This document shows positions 32,887-39,894 of a DNA stretch of 64,000 bases, in pieces. Below the pieces are notes generated by a model. That model was given only the letters and a program-made list of their open reading frames with translations, was not told where the DNA came from and made no database searches. Numbering within the stretch: position 1 is the stretch's first letter; each line of letters begins with the position of its first letter. The DNA comes from Streptomyces sp. HPF1205 (GTDB taxonomy: Bacteria > Actinomycetota > Actinomycetes > Streptomycetales > Streptomycetaceae): the NCBI RefSeq assembly GCF_020400825.1, contig NZ_JAINVH010000006.1:124001-188000 (forward strand). The letters are read 5' to 3'. The translations under genes and the position numbers were made by a program.

Positions 32887-33872
32887 CCCGCTTCCTGCTG
32901 CGCCGGCTGATCCAGGCCGCGCTCGTGCTGCTGGTGGTGGCCGCCGTGCTCTACGCGGCGTTCTACCTCGCGCCCGGCGACGCGGCCCGGCTCGCCTGCG
33001 GCCCCAAGTGCTCCACCGCGCAGGTCGACCAGATCCGTGTCCACATGGGGCTGAACGACCCGGTGTACGCGCAGTTCTGGCACTTCCTGCGGGGCGTCGT
33101 GGCCGGTCACACGTACAGCACCGGCACCGGCACACTGCGCTGCCCGGCGCCGTGCCTGGGCCAGTCGTACCGCACCGGCGAACTGGTCGGCCACATCGTG
33201 GGTGAGGAACTGCCCGCCACCGCCTCGCTCGCGGTGGGCGCCATGGTGCTGTGGCTGATCCTCGGCGTCGGCACGGGACTGGTCTCGGCGCTGCGCCGCG
33301 GCGGGATCACCGAGCGGCTGCTGACCGCCTTCACGCTGGCGGGCGTCGCCACCCCGGTGTTCATCACCGGCATCCTGCTGCTGCTCGTCTTCTGCTCCTG
33401 GCTGCGCTGGCTGCCGTACCCGCAGTACGTGCCGCTCACCGCCGATCCGCAGCAATGGATGTGGAACATGCTGCTGCCCTGGTTCGCCCTCGCCCTCGTC
33501 GAGGCCGCCAAGTACGCCCGCCTGACGCGTTCCGCGCTGCTGGAGACGCTCGCCGAGGACCACATCAGGACGTTCCGGGCGTACGGCGTGCGCGAGCGCG
33601 TCCTCGTCCGCAGGCACGCGCTGCGCGGCGCGCTCGCCCCCGTGATCGCCCTGACCGCGCTCGACCTGGGCACGGTCTTCGGCGGCGCCCTGCTCACCGA
33701 GACCCTGTTCGGCATCCCGGGACTCGGCCGGCAACTCGTGCAGTCCGTGCAACTGAAGGACGTTCCCGTGGTGGTGGGGATCATGATGGTGACCGGGTTC
33801 GCGGTGGTCGTCGCCAACGCGCTGGCCGACGTGCTGTACGCGCTGGCCGACCGCAGGGTGGTGCCGGCATGA
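32883..33872 (+). CDS. peptide ABC importer permease (DppB-like)
   Basis: A 329-residue permease with about six helices. The first helix and its end (LLRRLIQAALVLLVVAAVLY, then YLAPGDAARLACG) match DppB. The coupling loop is EDHIRTFRAYGVRERVLVRR, followed by GALLTETLFGIPGLGRQLV, diagnostic of the subfamily. Two cysteine pairs in the periplasmic loop (CGPKC, CPAPC) are unusual and could form disulfides. ATG overlaps the previous stop (ATGA), so it is coupled. Confidence 0.9.
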   Translation: MTRFLLRRLIQAALVLLVVAAVLYAAFYLAPGDAARLACGPKCSTAQVDQIRVHMGLNDPVYAQFWHFLRGVVAGHTYSTGTGTLRCPAPCLGQSYRTGELVGHIVGEELPATASLAVGAMVLWLILGVGTGLVSALRRGGITERLLTAFTLAGVATPVFITGILLLLVFCSWLRWLPYPQYVPLTADPQQWMWNMLLPWFALALVEAAKYARLTRSALLETLAEDHIRTFRAYGVRERVLVRRHALRGALAPVIALTALDLGTVFGGALLTETLFGIPGLGRQLVQSVQLKDVPVVVGIMMVTGFAVVVANALADVLYALADRRVVPA

Positions 33873-35743
33873 GTACGCCCGCCACGCCCCGGGCCGCGGC
33901 CGAGCGCGCCGCCGCCCCCGCGCCCGCCGCCCTCGTCGAGGTCACGGACCTGCGGATCGACTTCCCCACCGAGAACGGCCTCGTCCGGGCCGTCGACGGG
34001 CTGAGCTTCACGCTGCCCGCCGGCGGCGCGCTCGGGCTGGTCGGCGAGTCGGGCTCGGGCAAGAGCGCGACCGCCTACGCCCTGCTCGACCTGCACCGGG
34101 GGACCGGGGCGCGGGTGAGCGGTTCCGTACGGGTCGCCGGGACCGAGGTGCTCACCGCCTCCGACGCCGAACTGCGGCGGCTGCGCGGCGCGGTGGCCGC
34201 CATGGTCTTCCAGGACCCGCTGTCGTCCCTGGACCCGTACCACGCGGTCGGCGACCAGATCGCCGAGGTCCACCGGGTGCACCACCGCGTCTCCCGGGCC
34301 GCGGCCCGGGCCCGCGCCGTGGAGGTGCTGGACCGCGTCGGCATCCCCGACGCGGCCCGGCGCGCCCGGTCCCGCCCGCACGAGTTCAGCGGCGGCATGC
34401 GCCAGCGCGCCCTCATCGCCATGGCGCTGGCCTGCGAACCCCGCCTGCTCGTCGCCGACGAGCCGACCACCGCCCTGGACGTCACCGTCCAGGCCCAGAT
34501 CCTCGACCTCCTCCACGACCTGCGGGCCGAGACGGGCATGGGGCTGCTCCTGGTCACCCACGACCTGGGCGTGGTGGCGGGCAGTGTCGACGACGTCCTG
34601 GTGCTGTCCAGGGGTTCGGCGGTGGAACGCGGCGCGGTCGCCGACGTCCTGCGGACGCCCGGGCAGCCGTACACGCGCGCGCTGCTGGCGGCCGTGCCGA
34701 GGCTGCGGCCCGCGGGCCCGCCGCCGGAAGCCGCGGGATCGGCGCGGGGGCCGGCGGCGGACGCGCGGGAGCGGGCGGCGGAGAAGGCGCCGGCGGAGGC
34801 GAACGCGCCGGCGGCTTCGGCGCCCGCGGCGGGCAAGGGCCGCGGGGACACCGGGGACACCGGGGCCACCGGGGAGCCGCTGCTGACGGCGACCGGCCTG
34901 CGCCGGGAGTTCGGCACGGGACGCGGCCGCTTCGCCGCCGTCGACGGCGTCTCGCTCACCCTGCGGGAAGGGGAGACGCTGGGCGTCGTCGGCGAGAGCG
35001 GCAGCGGGAAGACGACACTCGGCCGGATGCTCGTACGGCTGCTGGACCCCACCGCCGGGACGCTCACCTACCGCGGCCGGGACATCGGGCGGCTGGGGGA
35101 CAGGGCGCTGCGGCCGCTGCGCAGGGAACTGCAGATGGTCTTCCAGGACCCGGTGTCCTCGCTCAACCCGCGCCGCGGCATCGGGGAGTCGATCGCCGAC
35201 CCGCTGCGGGCGGCCGGACGGCTCTCGGACCGCGAGATCGTCGCGCGGGTCAGGGAGCTGCTGGAGCGGGTGGGGCTGGATCCCGACTGGTACGACCGGT
35301 ACCCGCACGAGTTCAGCGGCGGCCAGCGCCAGCGCGTGGGCATCGCGCGGGCGCTCGCCCCCGAGCCGAAGGTGATCGTCTGCGACGAGCCGGTGTCGGC
35401 GCTCGACGTCACCACGCAGGCGCAAGTGGTGGGGCTGCTGAACGAGTTGCGGCGGGACCTCGGCCTCGCGCTGGTCTTCGTCGCCCACGACCTGGCCGTG
35501 GTGCGCCAGGTCAGCGACCGGGTGATGGTGATGCGCGGCGGCCGGGTCGTGGAAGAGGGGAGCGCGGACGAGGTGTACGACGCGCCGCGCGACCCCTACA
35601 CCCAGGGGCTGCTGGCCGCCGTGCCGGTGCTGGACCCGGAGGAGTCCGCGGCCCGGCGCGAGGCCCGCAGGGCGCTGCGCGCGGCACCCGAGGGCCCACT
35701 TCGGCCGGAACTCCGCCCGGCGTCAGCCACCACAACGCGGTGA
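33869..35743 (+). CDS. fused double-ATPase of the peptide ABC importer (DppD-DppF)
   Basis: A 624-residue fusion of two ATPases. Domain 1 (about residues 20-290) has Walker A GESGSGKSAT, signature FSGGMRQRAL, Walker B LLVADEP and the switch histidine in THDLGVV. An Ala/Gly/Glu linker of about 55 residues follows. Domain 2 (about 345-605) has GESGSGKTTL, FSGGQRQRVG, VIVCDEP and AHDLAVV. Both keep every catalytic residue. The C-terminal oligopeptide-transporter motif (RDPYTQGLLAAVPV) is present. ATG overlaps the permease stop by 4 bases. Confidence 0.92.
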   Translation: MSTPATPRAAAERAAAPAPAALVEVTDLRIDFPTENGLVRAVDGLSFTLPAGGALGLVGESGSGKSATAYALLDLHRGTGARVSGSVRVAGTEVLTASDAELRRLRGAVAAMVFQDPLSSLDPYHAVGDQIAEVHRVHHRVSRAAARARAVEVLDRVGIPDAARRARSRPHEFSGGMRQRALIAMALACEPRLLVADEPTTALDVTVQAQILDLLHDLRAETGMGLLLVTHDLGVVAGSVDDVLVLSRGSAVERGAVADVLRTPGQPYTRALLAAVPRLRPAGPPPEAAGSARGPAADARERAAEKAPAEANAPAASAPAAGKGRGDTGDTGATGEPLLTATGLRREFGTGRGRFAAVDGVSLTLREGETLGVVGESGSGKTTLGRMLVRLLDPTAGTLTYRGRDIGRLGDRALRPLRRELQMVFQDPVSSLNPRRGIGESIADPLRAAGRLSDREIVARVRELLERVGLDPDWYDRYPHEFSGGQRQRVGIARALAPEPKVIVCDEPVSALDVTTQAQVVGLLNELRRDLGLALVFVAHDLAVVRQVSDRVMVMRGGRVVEEGSADEVYDAPRDPYTQGLLAAVPVLDPEESAARREARRALRAAPEGPLRPELRPASATTTR

Positions 35744-35775
35744 TCTGAGGAAAGTTACGGCGCTTCACCCCTTTT

Positions 35776-35809
35776 GGTGGCGCGGTGGACAACCGTCCGC
35801 CGCGCCACC
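35776..35809 (+). terminator. terminator of the peptide importer operon
   Basis: GGTGGCGCGG and its complement, plus GGAC/GTCC across single-base bulges, form a 14-bp hairpin with loop AACC. It starts 32 bases after the ATPase stop. Confidence 0.75.
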
Positions 35810-35882
35810 GCCGTACGGGCATACGGTCGACGCGTTCCACCGCGACCGGGCGGGGCACGGACTGGCGAGGGGAGGCGGACAC

Positions 35883-36090
35883 GTGCGTGTCACGCTGCTC
35901 ACGGAAGGTGGCTTTCCGTATGCGCAAAGTGATTGCCGTGCCGGCGTGCCCGGGCGGTGCGCGGCCCGGCCCACCGCGACTCGGAGGTGTGCGCGCCGAG
36001 CCGGGCCGGGGCCGCCGGTCGAACGGTTCCGCGGCGCCCCTCTCGCCGGCACCGGTTACGCCCGTGCCGGCGGCACTCCGGACGGGCCGC
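35883..36090 (+). pseudogene. decayed N-terminus of a GT4/PelF-like glycosyltransferase
   Basis: GTG at 35883 opens MRVTLLTEGGFPYAQ, which closely resembles the conserved start of PelF-like (DUF3492) glycosyltransferases. That reading then loses similarity. A second frame (position mod 3 shifted by 2) from about 35935 reads AVRGPAHRDSEVCAPSRAG and then GRTVPRRP, echoing the next family segment (LVRGL-HDFEVYALSRS, then VPLPP). Third positions in the second frame are nearly all G or C, as in a former gene. The rest of the roughly 500-residue protein is missing. The intact gene would belong with the epimerase next door. Both matches are from memory. Confidence 0.5.
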
Positions 36091-36459
36091 GTCCATGAGA
36101 ACCGTTCCACGGGCGCTGGCGAATCGATTTGGCAGGGTGACCCGTCGGCGGCCGGGGCCGGCAAGGCCCGTCCCGCGCGCCGCCCCCGAGCGGCCGGGGC
36201 CCGCACGCACCCTCGCCGCCGCGGGGCCCGCCCGGGCGGTGACGACCGGCCGGCCCGGTGCGCGCGGTGACGCCCCACCTTCCCGCGGCCCGCCCGCGTT
36301 CGGCCGTTCCCGCGAGCGTGCCCGCTGAAGCCGGCGTGCAGGGCGCCGCCGAACCGGCCCCCGTCCGCCGGGCGTTCCGCACCCTTCCCCGGGCTTCCCC
36401 GCACCGCCCCCCACGTCCCCGTTCCCGACCCTCACGATCCATGACCAGGAGTTCCTCCC

Positions 36460-36630
36460 ATGACCACGCACACATCCCGGGCCGGCCGGAGCCGTTCCCC
36501 TCTCGCGGCCGGGCGTTCGCCGCAGCCGGGCACGGGCGGCGGCGCCCGCGGACGGCGCCGCCCACGGACCGGCCACGAGCCGCCACCGCGCCGGGGCGCG
36601 GCCGTGTCCGCCGCGGGGGGTGGGCGATGA
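36460..36630 (+). CDS. possible 56-codon ORF coupled to the epimerase
   Basis: ATG with AGGAG 8 bases upstream opens a 56-residue frame rich in Arg, Pro and Gly (MTTHTSRAGRSRSPLAAGRS at the start). Its TGA overlaps the epimerase ATG (ATGA), the junction expected of a real upstream gene. It has no recognised domain. It may be the residue of a deletion that fused a new start to the old glycosyltransferase stop, or a new leader. Low confidence that it makes a functional protein. Confidence 0.35.
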   Translation: MTTHTSRAGRSRSPLAAGRSPQPGTGGGARGRRRPRTGHEPPPRRGAAVSAAGGGR

Positions 36631-37544
36631 GGGTGCTGCTGATGGGCGCCGACGGGTTCCTGGGGCGGCACGTCGCCGAGCGGCTGCTGGCCGATCCGGC
36701 GGTGCAGCTCACCGCGCTCGGCCGCGGCGACGACGCCGACGTGCGCTTCGACCTGGCGGGCGGCGCCCCCGGGGTGCTGGCCCGCTTCCTGGACGCCGTC
36801 CACCCGGGCGTCGTCATCAACTGCGCCGGGAGCACGCGGGGCAACGCGCGCGACCTGACCCGGCAGAACACGGTGGCCGTGGCGACCGTGTGCGAGGCGA
36901 TGCGCCGCAGTTCGGTGGGCGCGCGGCTGGTGCAGATCGGCTGCGGCTCGGAGTACGGCCCCTCGCCGACCGGAGCGTCGACGGGGGAAGACGCGGTGCC
37001 GCGCCCCGGCGGCCCGTACGGGGTGAGCAAGCTCGCCGCGACCGAGATGGTGCTGGGGTCCGGGCTGGACGCCGTGGTGCTGCGGGTGTTCAGCCCGGTC
37101 GGCCCCGGTACCCCGATCGGCGCCCCGCTCGGCCGGATCGCCGAGGCCCTGCGCCGGTCGATGCAGAACGGCGACCCCGAGCTGAGGCTCGGCGGGCTCG
37201 TCGTGCAGCGGGACTTCGTCGACGTGCGCGACGTGGCGCGGGCGGTGCACGCCGCCTCGCTGTCGGCCGCGCAGGGCGTCGTCAACATCGGCAGCGGGCG
37301 GGCCGTGCGGATGCGGGACCTGGCCGCCGGCCTCGCGCACATCGCAGGCTACGAGGGCGCCGTGCACGAACTGGACGAACCGCCGGCCGGCGCCCCCGGT
37401 TCCTTCCCGCCGTACCCCGACGGCTGCGGGCTGTGGCAGCAGGCCGACATCCGCACCGCCCGCGACCGGCTCGGCTGGCGGCCCAGGATCGCGCTGGAGG
37501 AGTCCCTGGCCGACGTGTGGATGGAGGCGGCATGCCGCGTCTGA
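36627..37544 (+). CDS. NAD-dependent epimerase/dehydratase (SDR)
   Basis: A 305-residue extended short-chain dehydrogenase. The NAD site is LLMGADGFLGRHV at residues 4-16, with the catalytic serine/tyrosine region SEYGPSP and YGVSKLAATEM (YxxxK near residue 131). DFVDVRDVARAV and VVNIGSGRAVRM follow, with a late DIRTARDRLGWRP typical of nucleotide-sugar epimerases. It probably modifies a sugar for surface polysaccharide. It overlaps the next gene by 13 bases. The neighbouring glycosyltransferase that would use its product appears to be lost. Confidence 0.88.
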   Translation: MRVLLMGADGFLGRHVAERLLADPAVQLTALGRGDDADVRFDLAGGAPGVLARFLDAVHPGVVINCAGSTRGNARDLTRQNTVAVATVCEAMRRSSVGARLVQIGCGSEYGPSPTGASTGEDAVPRPGGPYGVSKLAATEMVLGSGLDAVVLRVFSPVGPGTPIGAPLGRIAEALRRSMQNGDPELRLGGLVVQRDFVDVRDVARAVHAASLSAAQGVVNIGSGRAVRMRDLAAGLAHIAGYEGAVHELDEPPAGAPGSFPPYPDGCGLWQQADIRTARDRLGWRPRIALEESLADVWMEAACRV

Positions 37545-38491
37545 CGCCTCCTCCGCACCGCCGCGGGCCCGGACCGGCCGCTCTCCCCGGCGGCCGCGCG
37601 GCCCGTCCCGCCCCGGCGGCCGGCGGCCCTCGCCCCGCCGGGACCGACCCCCGTACCGAAGCGCGCCGCGAGCCCCGCGGGGAACCGCGCAGGCGGACGG
37701 GCGCCGAGGCCCGCGGCGTACGGGGGCCGGGAGCCGGTACGGACCCGCGGCCGCGGTCACGCGGCGGCCCGCCGCCAGGACCCCGTACCGGTATCGGCGT
37801 GCCCGCCTTCGCGCACCCGCTCGTCGCGCCCGCCGAGTGGGCCGAACTCGCCCGCCCCGGCCCCCCGCTGGACTGGACCGTCCTCGACGTGGCCCGCGGC
37901 CCGGGCGGCCGTCCCGACCCGCTGTACGGCGAGGCACTGGCCCGCGTCCGTGAGAACGCCGTCCCAGTCCTCGGACTGCTGGACGCCGCCGACGGTGCCC
38001 GCCCCTTCGCCGATCTGGTGACGGACGCCTCACGCCACCTGGACTGGTACCGGGTGGACGGCTTCTACCTGCACCGCGCCCCCACCGGGCCGGAGCACGC
38101 GGCCGCGTGCGGGCGCCTGGTGCTGACGCTGCGGGCGCTGCTGGACGGCCGCGGTCCGGTCGTGCTCGCGCCCGGCACCCACCCCGACCCGCGGTACGCC
38201 GGGATCGGCGACCAGCTCGTCACCTTCGCCGGTCCGTGGACGGCCTACCGCTGGTCGGAGGCGCCCCAGTGGACGGCGGGGCATCCGCCGTCCCGCTTCG
38301 CGCACTTGGTGCACGGCGTACCCGCCCCGCACCTGGACACCGCCCTGCGGATCGCCCGCTGGCAGGGCGCGGGCACCGTCTTCCTCACCGACCGGGACGA
38401 CCGCGACGGCGCCGACCCCTGGGCGGGCCTGCCCCGCTACTGGCGCGAAATGGTGCGAAAGGTGCTTATGGAACCGCCGCCCAGCATGTGA
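37532..38491 (+). CDS. spherulation-specific family 4-like protein
   Basis: A 319-residue protein. The first 85 residues are a Pro/Arg/Gly-rich head, not conserved. From about residue 88 (IGVPAFAHPLVAPAEWAELA) it matches the spherulation-specific family 4 (TIM-barrel-like, glycosidase-related): LDWTVLDVARGPGG, ENAVPVLGLLDAADG, HLDWYRVDGFYLHRAP, and VFLTDRDDRDGADPW at the end. The family includes exopolysaccharide-acting enzymes. No signal peptide is visible, so the protein is probably cytoplasmic or the head is misassigned. It overlaps the epimerase and stands before moeZ. Confidence 0.8.
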   Translation: MPRLTPPPHRRGPGPAALPGGRAARPAPAAGGPRPAGTDPRTEARREPRGEPRRRTGAEARGVRGPGAGTDPRPRSRGGPPPGPRTGIGVPAFAHPLVAPAEWAELARPGPPLDWTVLDVARGPGGRPDPLYGEALARVRENAVPVLGLLDAADGARPFADLVTDASRHLDWYRVDGFYLHRAPTGPEHAAACGRLVLTLRALLDGRGPVVLAPGTHPDPRYAGIGDQLVTFAGPWTAYRWSEAPQWTAGHPPSRFAHLVHGVPAPHLDTALRIARWQGAGTVFLTDRDDRDGADPWAGLPRYWREMVRKVLMEPPPSM

Positions 38492-38504
38492 CCCAAAAGT
38501 GTCT

Positions 38505-38518
38505 CGTTCCTCGGAACG
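38505..38518. repeat. short palindrome upstream of moeZ
   Basis: CGTTCC-TC-GGAACG lies 118 bases before the moeZ start. It could be an operator or a weak terminator of the spherulin gene; the sequence alone does not decide. Confidence 0.35.
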
Positions 38519-38635
38519 GAAGTCTTGGAATGAAGACGCGCATGGCAGTGTTGACGAAACAGCGTGTGCGGGGCGTACCGCGCGTACTGCTGCACGTACC
38601 GTCTGATGGCCACCAACCGTATTGCTGAGGTCCCC

Positions 38636-39814
38636 GTGTCGCTGCCACCCCTGGTCGAGCCGGCCGCCGAGCTCACCGTCGACGAGGTCCGCAGGTATTC
38701 GCGCCACCTGATCATCCCCGATGTCGGGATGGACGGGCAGAAGCGGCTGAAGAACGCCAAGGTGCTGTGCGTCGGCGCCGGCGGCCTCGGCTCCCCGGCC
38801 CTGATGTACCTGGCCGCGGCGGGCGTCGGCACGCTCGGCATCGTCGAGTTCGACGAGGTCGACGAGTCGAACCTGCAGCGCCAGATCATCCACAGCCAGG
38901 AGGACATCGGCCGCTCCAAGGCCGAGTCCGCCCGGGACACCGTCAAGGGCATCAACCCCTACGTGAACGTGATCCTCCACGAGGAGCGGCTCGAAGCCGA
39001 CAACGTGATGGAGATCTTCGCGCAGTACGACCTGATCGTGGACGGCACCGACAACTTCGCCACCCGCTACCTGGTCAACGACGCCTGCGTGCTGCTCAAC
39101 AAGCCCTACATCTGGGGCTCGATCTACCGCTTCGACGGTCAGGCCTCGGTCTTCTGGTCGGAGTACGGCCCCTGCTACCGCTGCCTGTACCCCGAGCCCC
39201 CGCCGCCGGGCATGGTCCCGTCCTGCGCCGAGGGCGGCGTCCTCGGCGTGCTGTGCGGGTCCATCGGCGCCACCCAGGTCACCGAGGCGATCAAGGTCCT
39301 CACCGGCGTCGGTGAGCCGCTGGTCGGCCGCCTGATGATCTACGACGCCCTGGAGCAGACCACCCGCACGGTCAAGGTCCGCAAGGACCCCGACTGCGCG
39401 GTGTGCGGCGCGAACCCCACGGTCACCGAGCTGATCGACTACGAGGCGTTCTGCGGCGTGGTCTCCGAGGAGGCCCAGGAGGCGGCGGCCGGCTCCACGA
39501 TCACTCCCAAGCAGCTCAAGGAATGGATCGACGACGGCGAGAACATCGAGATCATCGACGTCCGCGAGCCGAACGAGTACGAGATCGTCAGCATCCCCGG
39601 CGCCAAGCTGATCCCGAAGAACGAGTTCCTGATGGGCGGCGCCCTGGAGCACATGCCGCAGGACAAGCGGATCGTGCTGCACTGCAAGACCGGCGTGCGC
39701 AGCGCAGAGGTGCTGGCGGTGCTGAAGTCCGCGGGCTTCTCCGACGCCGTCCACGTCGGCGGCGGCGTCATCGGCTGGGTCAACACGATCGAGCCGCACA
39801 AGCCGGTGTACTGA
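38636..39814 (+). CDS. moeZ: adenylyltransferase/sulfurtransferase MoeZ
   Basis: A 392-residue two-domain enzyme. Residues 15-265 are a ThiF/MoeB-type E1 domain: VLCVGAGGLGSPALMYLAAA nucleotide motif, ESNLQRQIIH, DGTDNFATRYLVND, and zinc cysteines CYRC and CAVC. Residues 290-392 form a rhodanese with the active cysteine in HCKTGVRS. It adenylates the C-terminal glycine of small sulfur carriers (MoaD, CysO, ThiS) and delivers sulfur. GTG at 38636 has GAGG upstream and matches the family start SLPPLVEPAAELT; upstream in-frame starts lack a site. Confidence 0.94.
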   Translation: MSLPPLVEPAAELTVDEVRRYSRHLIIPDVGMDGQKRLKNAKVLCVGAGGLGSPALMYLAAAGVGTLGIVEFDEVDESNLQRQIIHSQEDIGRSKAESARDTVKGINPYVNVILHEERLEADNVMEIFAQYDLIVDGTDNFATRYLVNDACVLLNKPYIWGSIYRFDGQASVFWSEYGPCYRCLYPEPPPPGMVPSCAEGGVLGVLCGSIGATQVTEAIKVLTGVGEPLVGRLMIYDALEQTTRTVKVRKDPDCAVCGANPTVTELIDYEAFCGVVSEEAQEAAAGSTITPKQLKEWIDDGENIEIIDVREPNEYEIVSIPGAKLIPKNEFLMGGALEHMPQDKRIVLHCKTGVRSAEVLAVLKSAGFSDAVHVGGGVIGWVNTIEPHKPVY

Positions 39815-39833
39815 TCCGCGACAATCCGCAGCA

Positions 39834-39867
39834 GTAAGGGGCGGCACCCATGGGTGCCGCCCCTTAC
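39834..39867. terminator. 34-bp perfect palindrome, convergent terminator
   Basis: GTAAGGGGCGGCACCCA followed directly by its exact complement. It lies between moeZ and the convergent beta-propeller gene. A loop must open in the centre. Confidence 0.82.
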
Positions 39868-39894
39868 GCGTACCGTCCGTCGCTGTCGCGGCGG

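Larger units (their letters stand above)
35744..36626. other. 883-base region: terminator, gene remnant, short ORF
   Basis: This is the largest gene-poor interval of the window. It holds the operon terminator, a probable glycosyltransferase remnant (35883-36090), and a 56-codon open frame before the epimerase. Reading frames between them are arginine-rich on all strands without family signals. Confidence 0.6.

Noticed and set aside
35883..36098. An intact short glycosyltransferase gene
   Set aside because: Only the first 15 residues match in this frame, and later similarity moves to another frame. It is better explained as a remnant.
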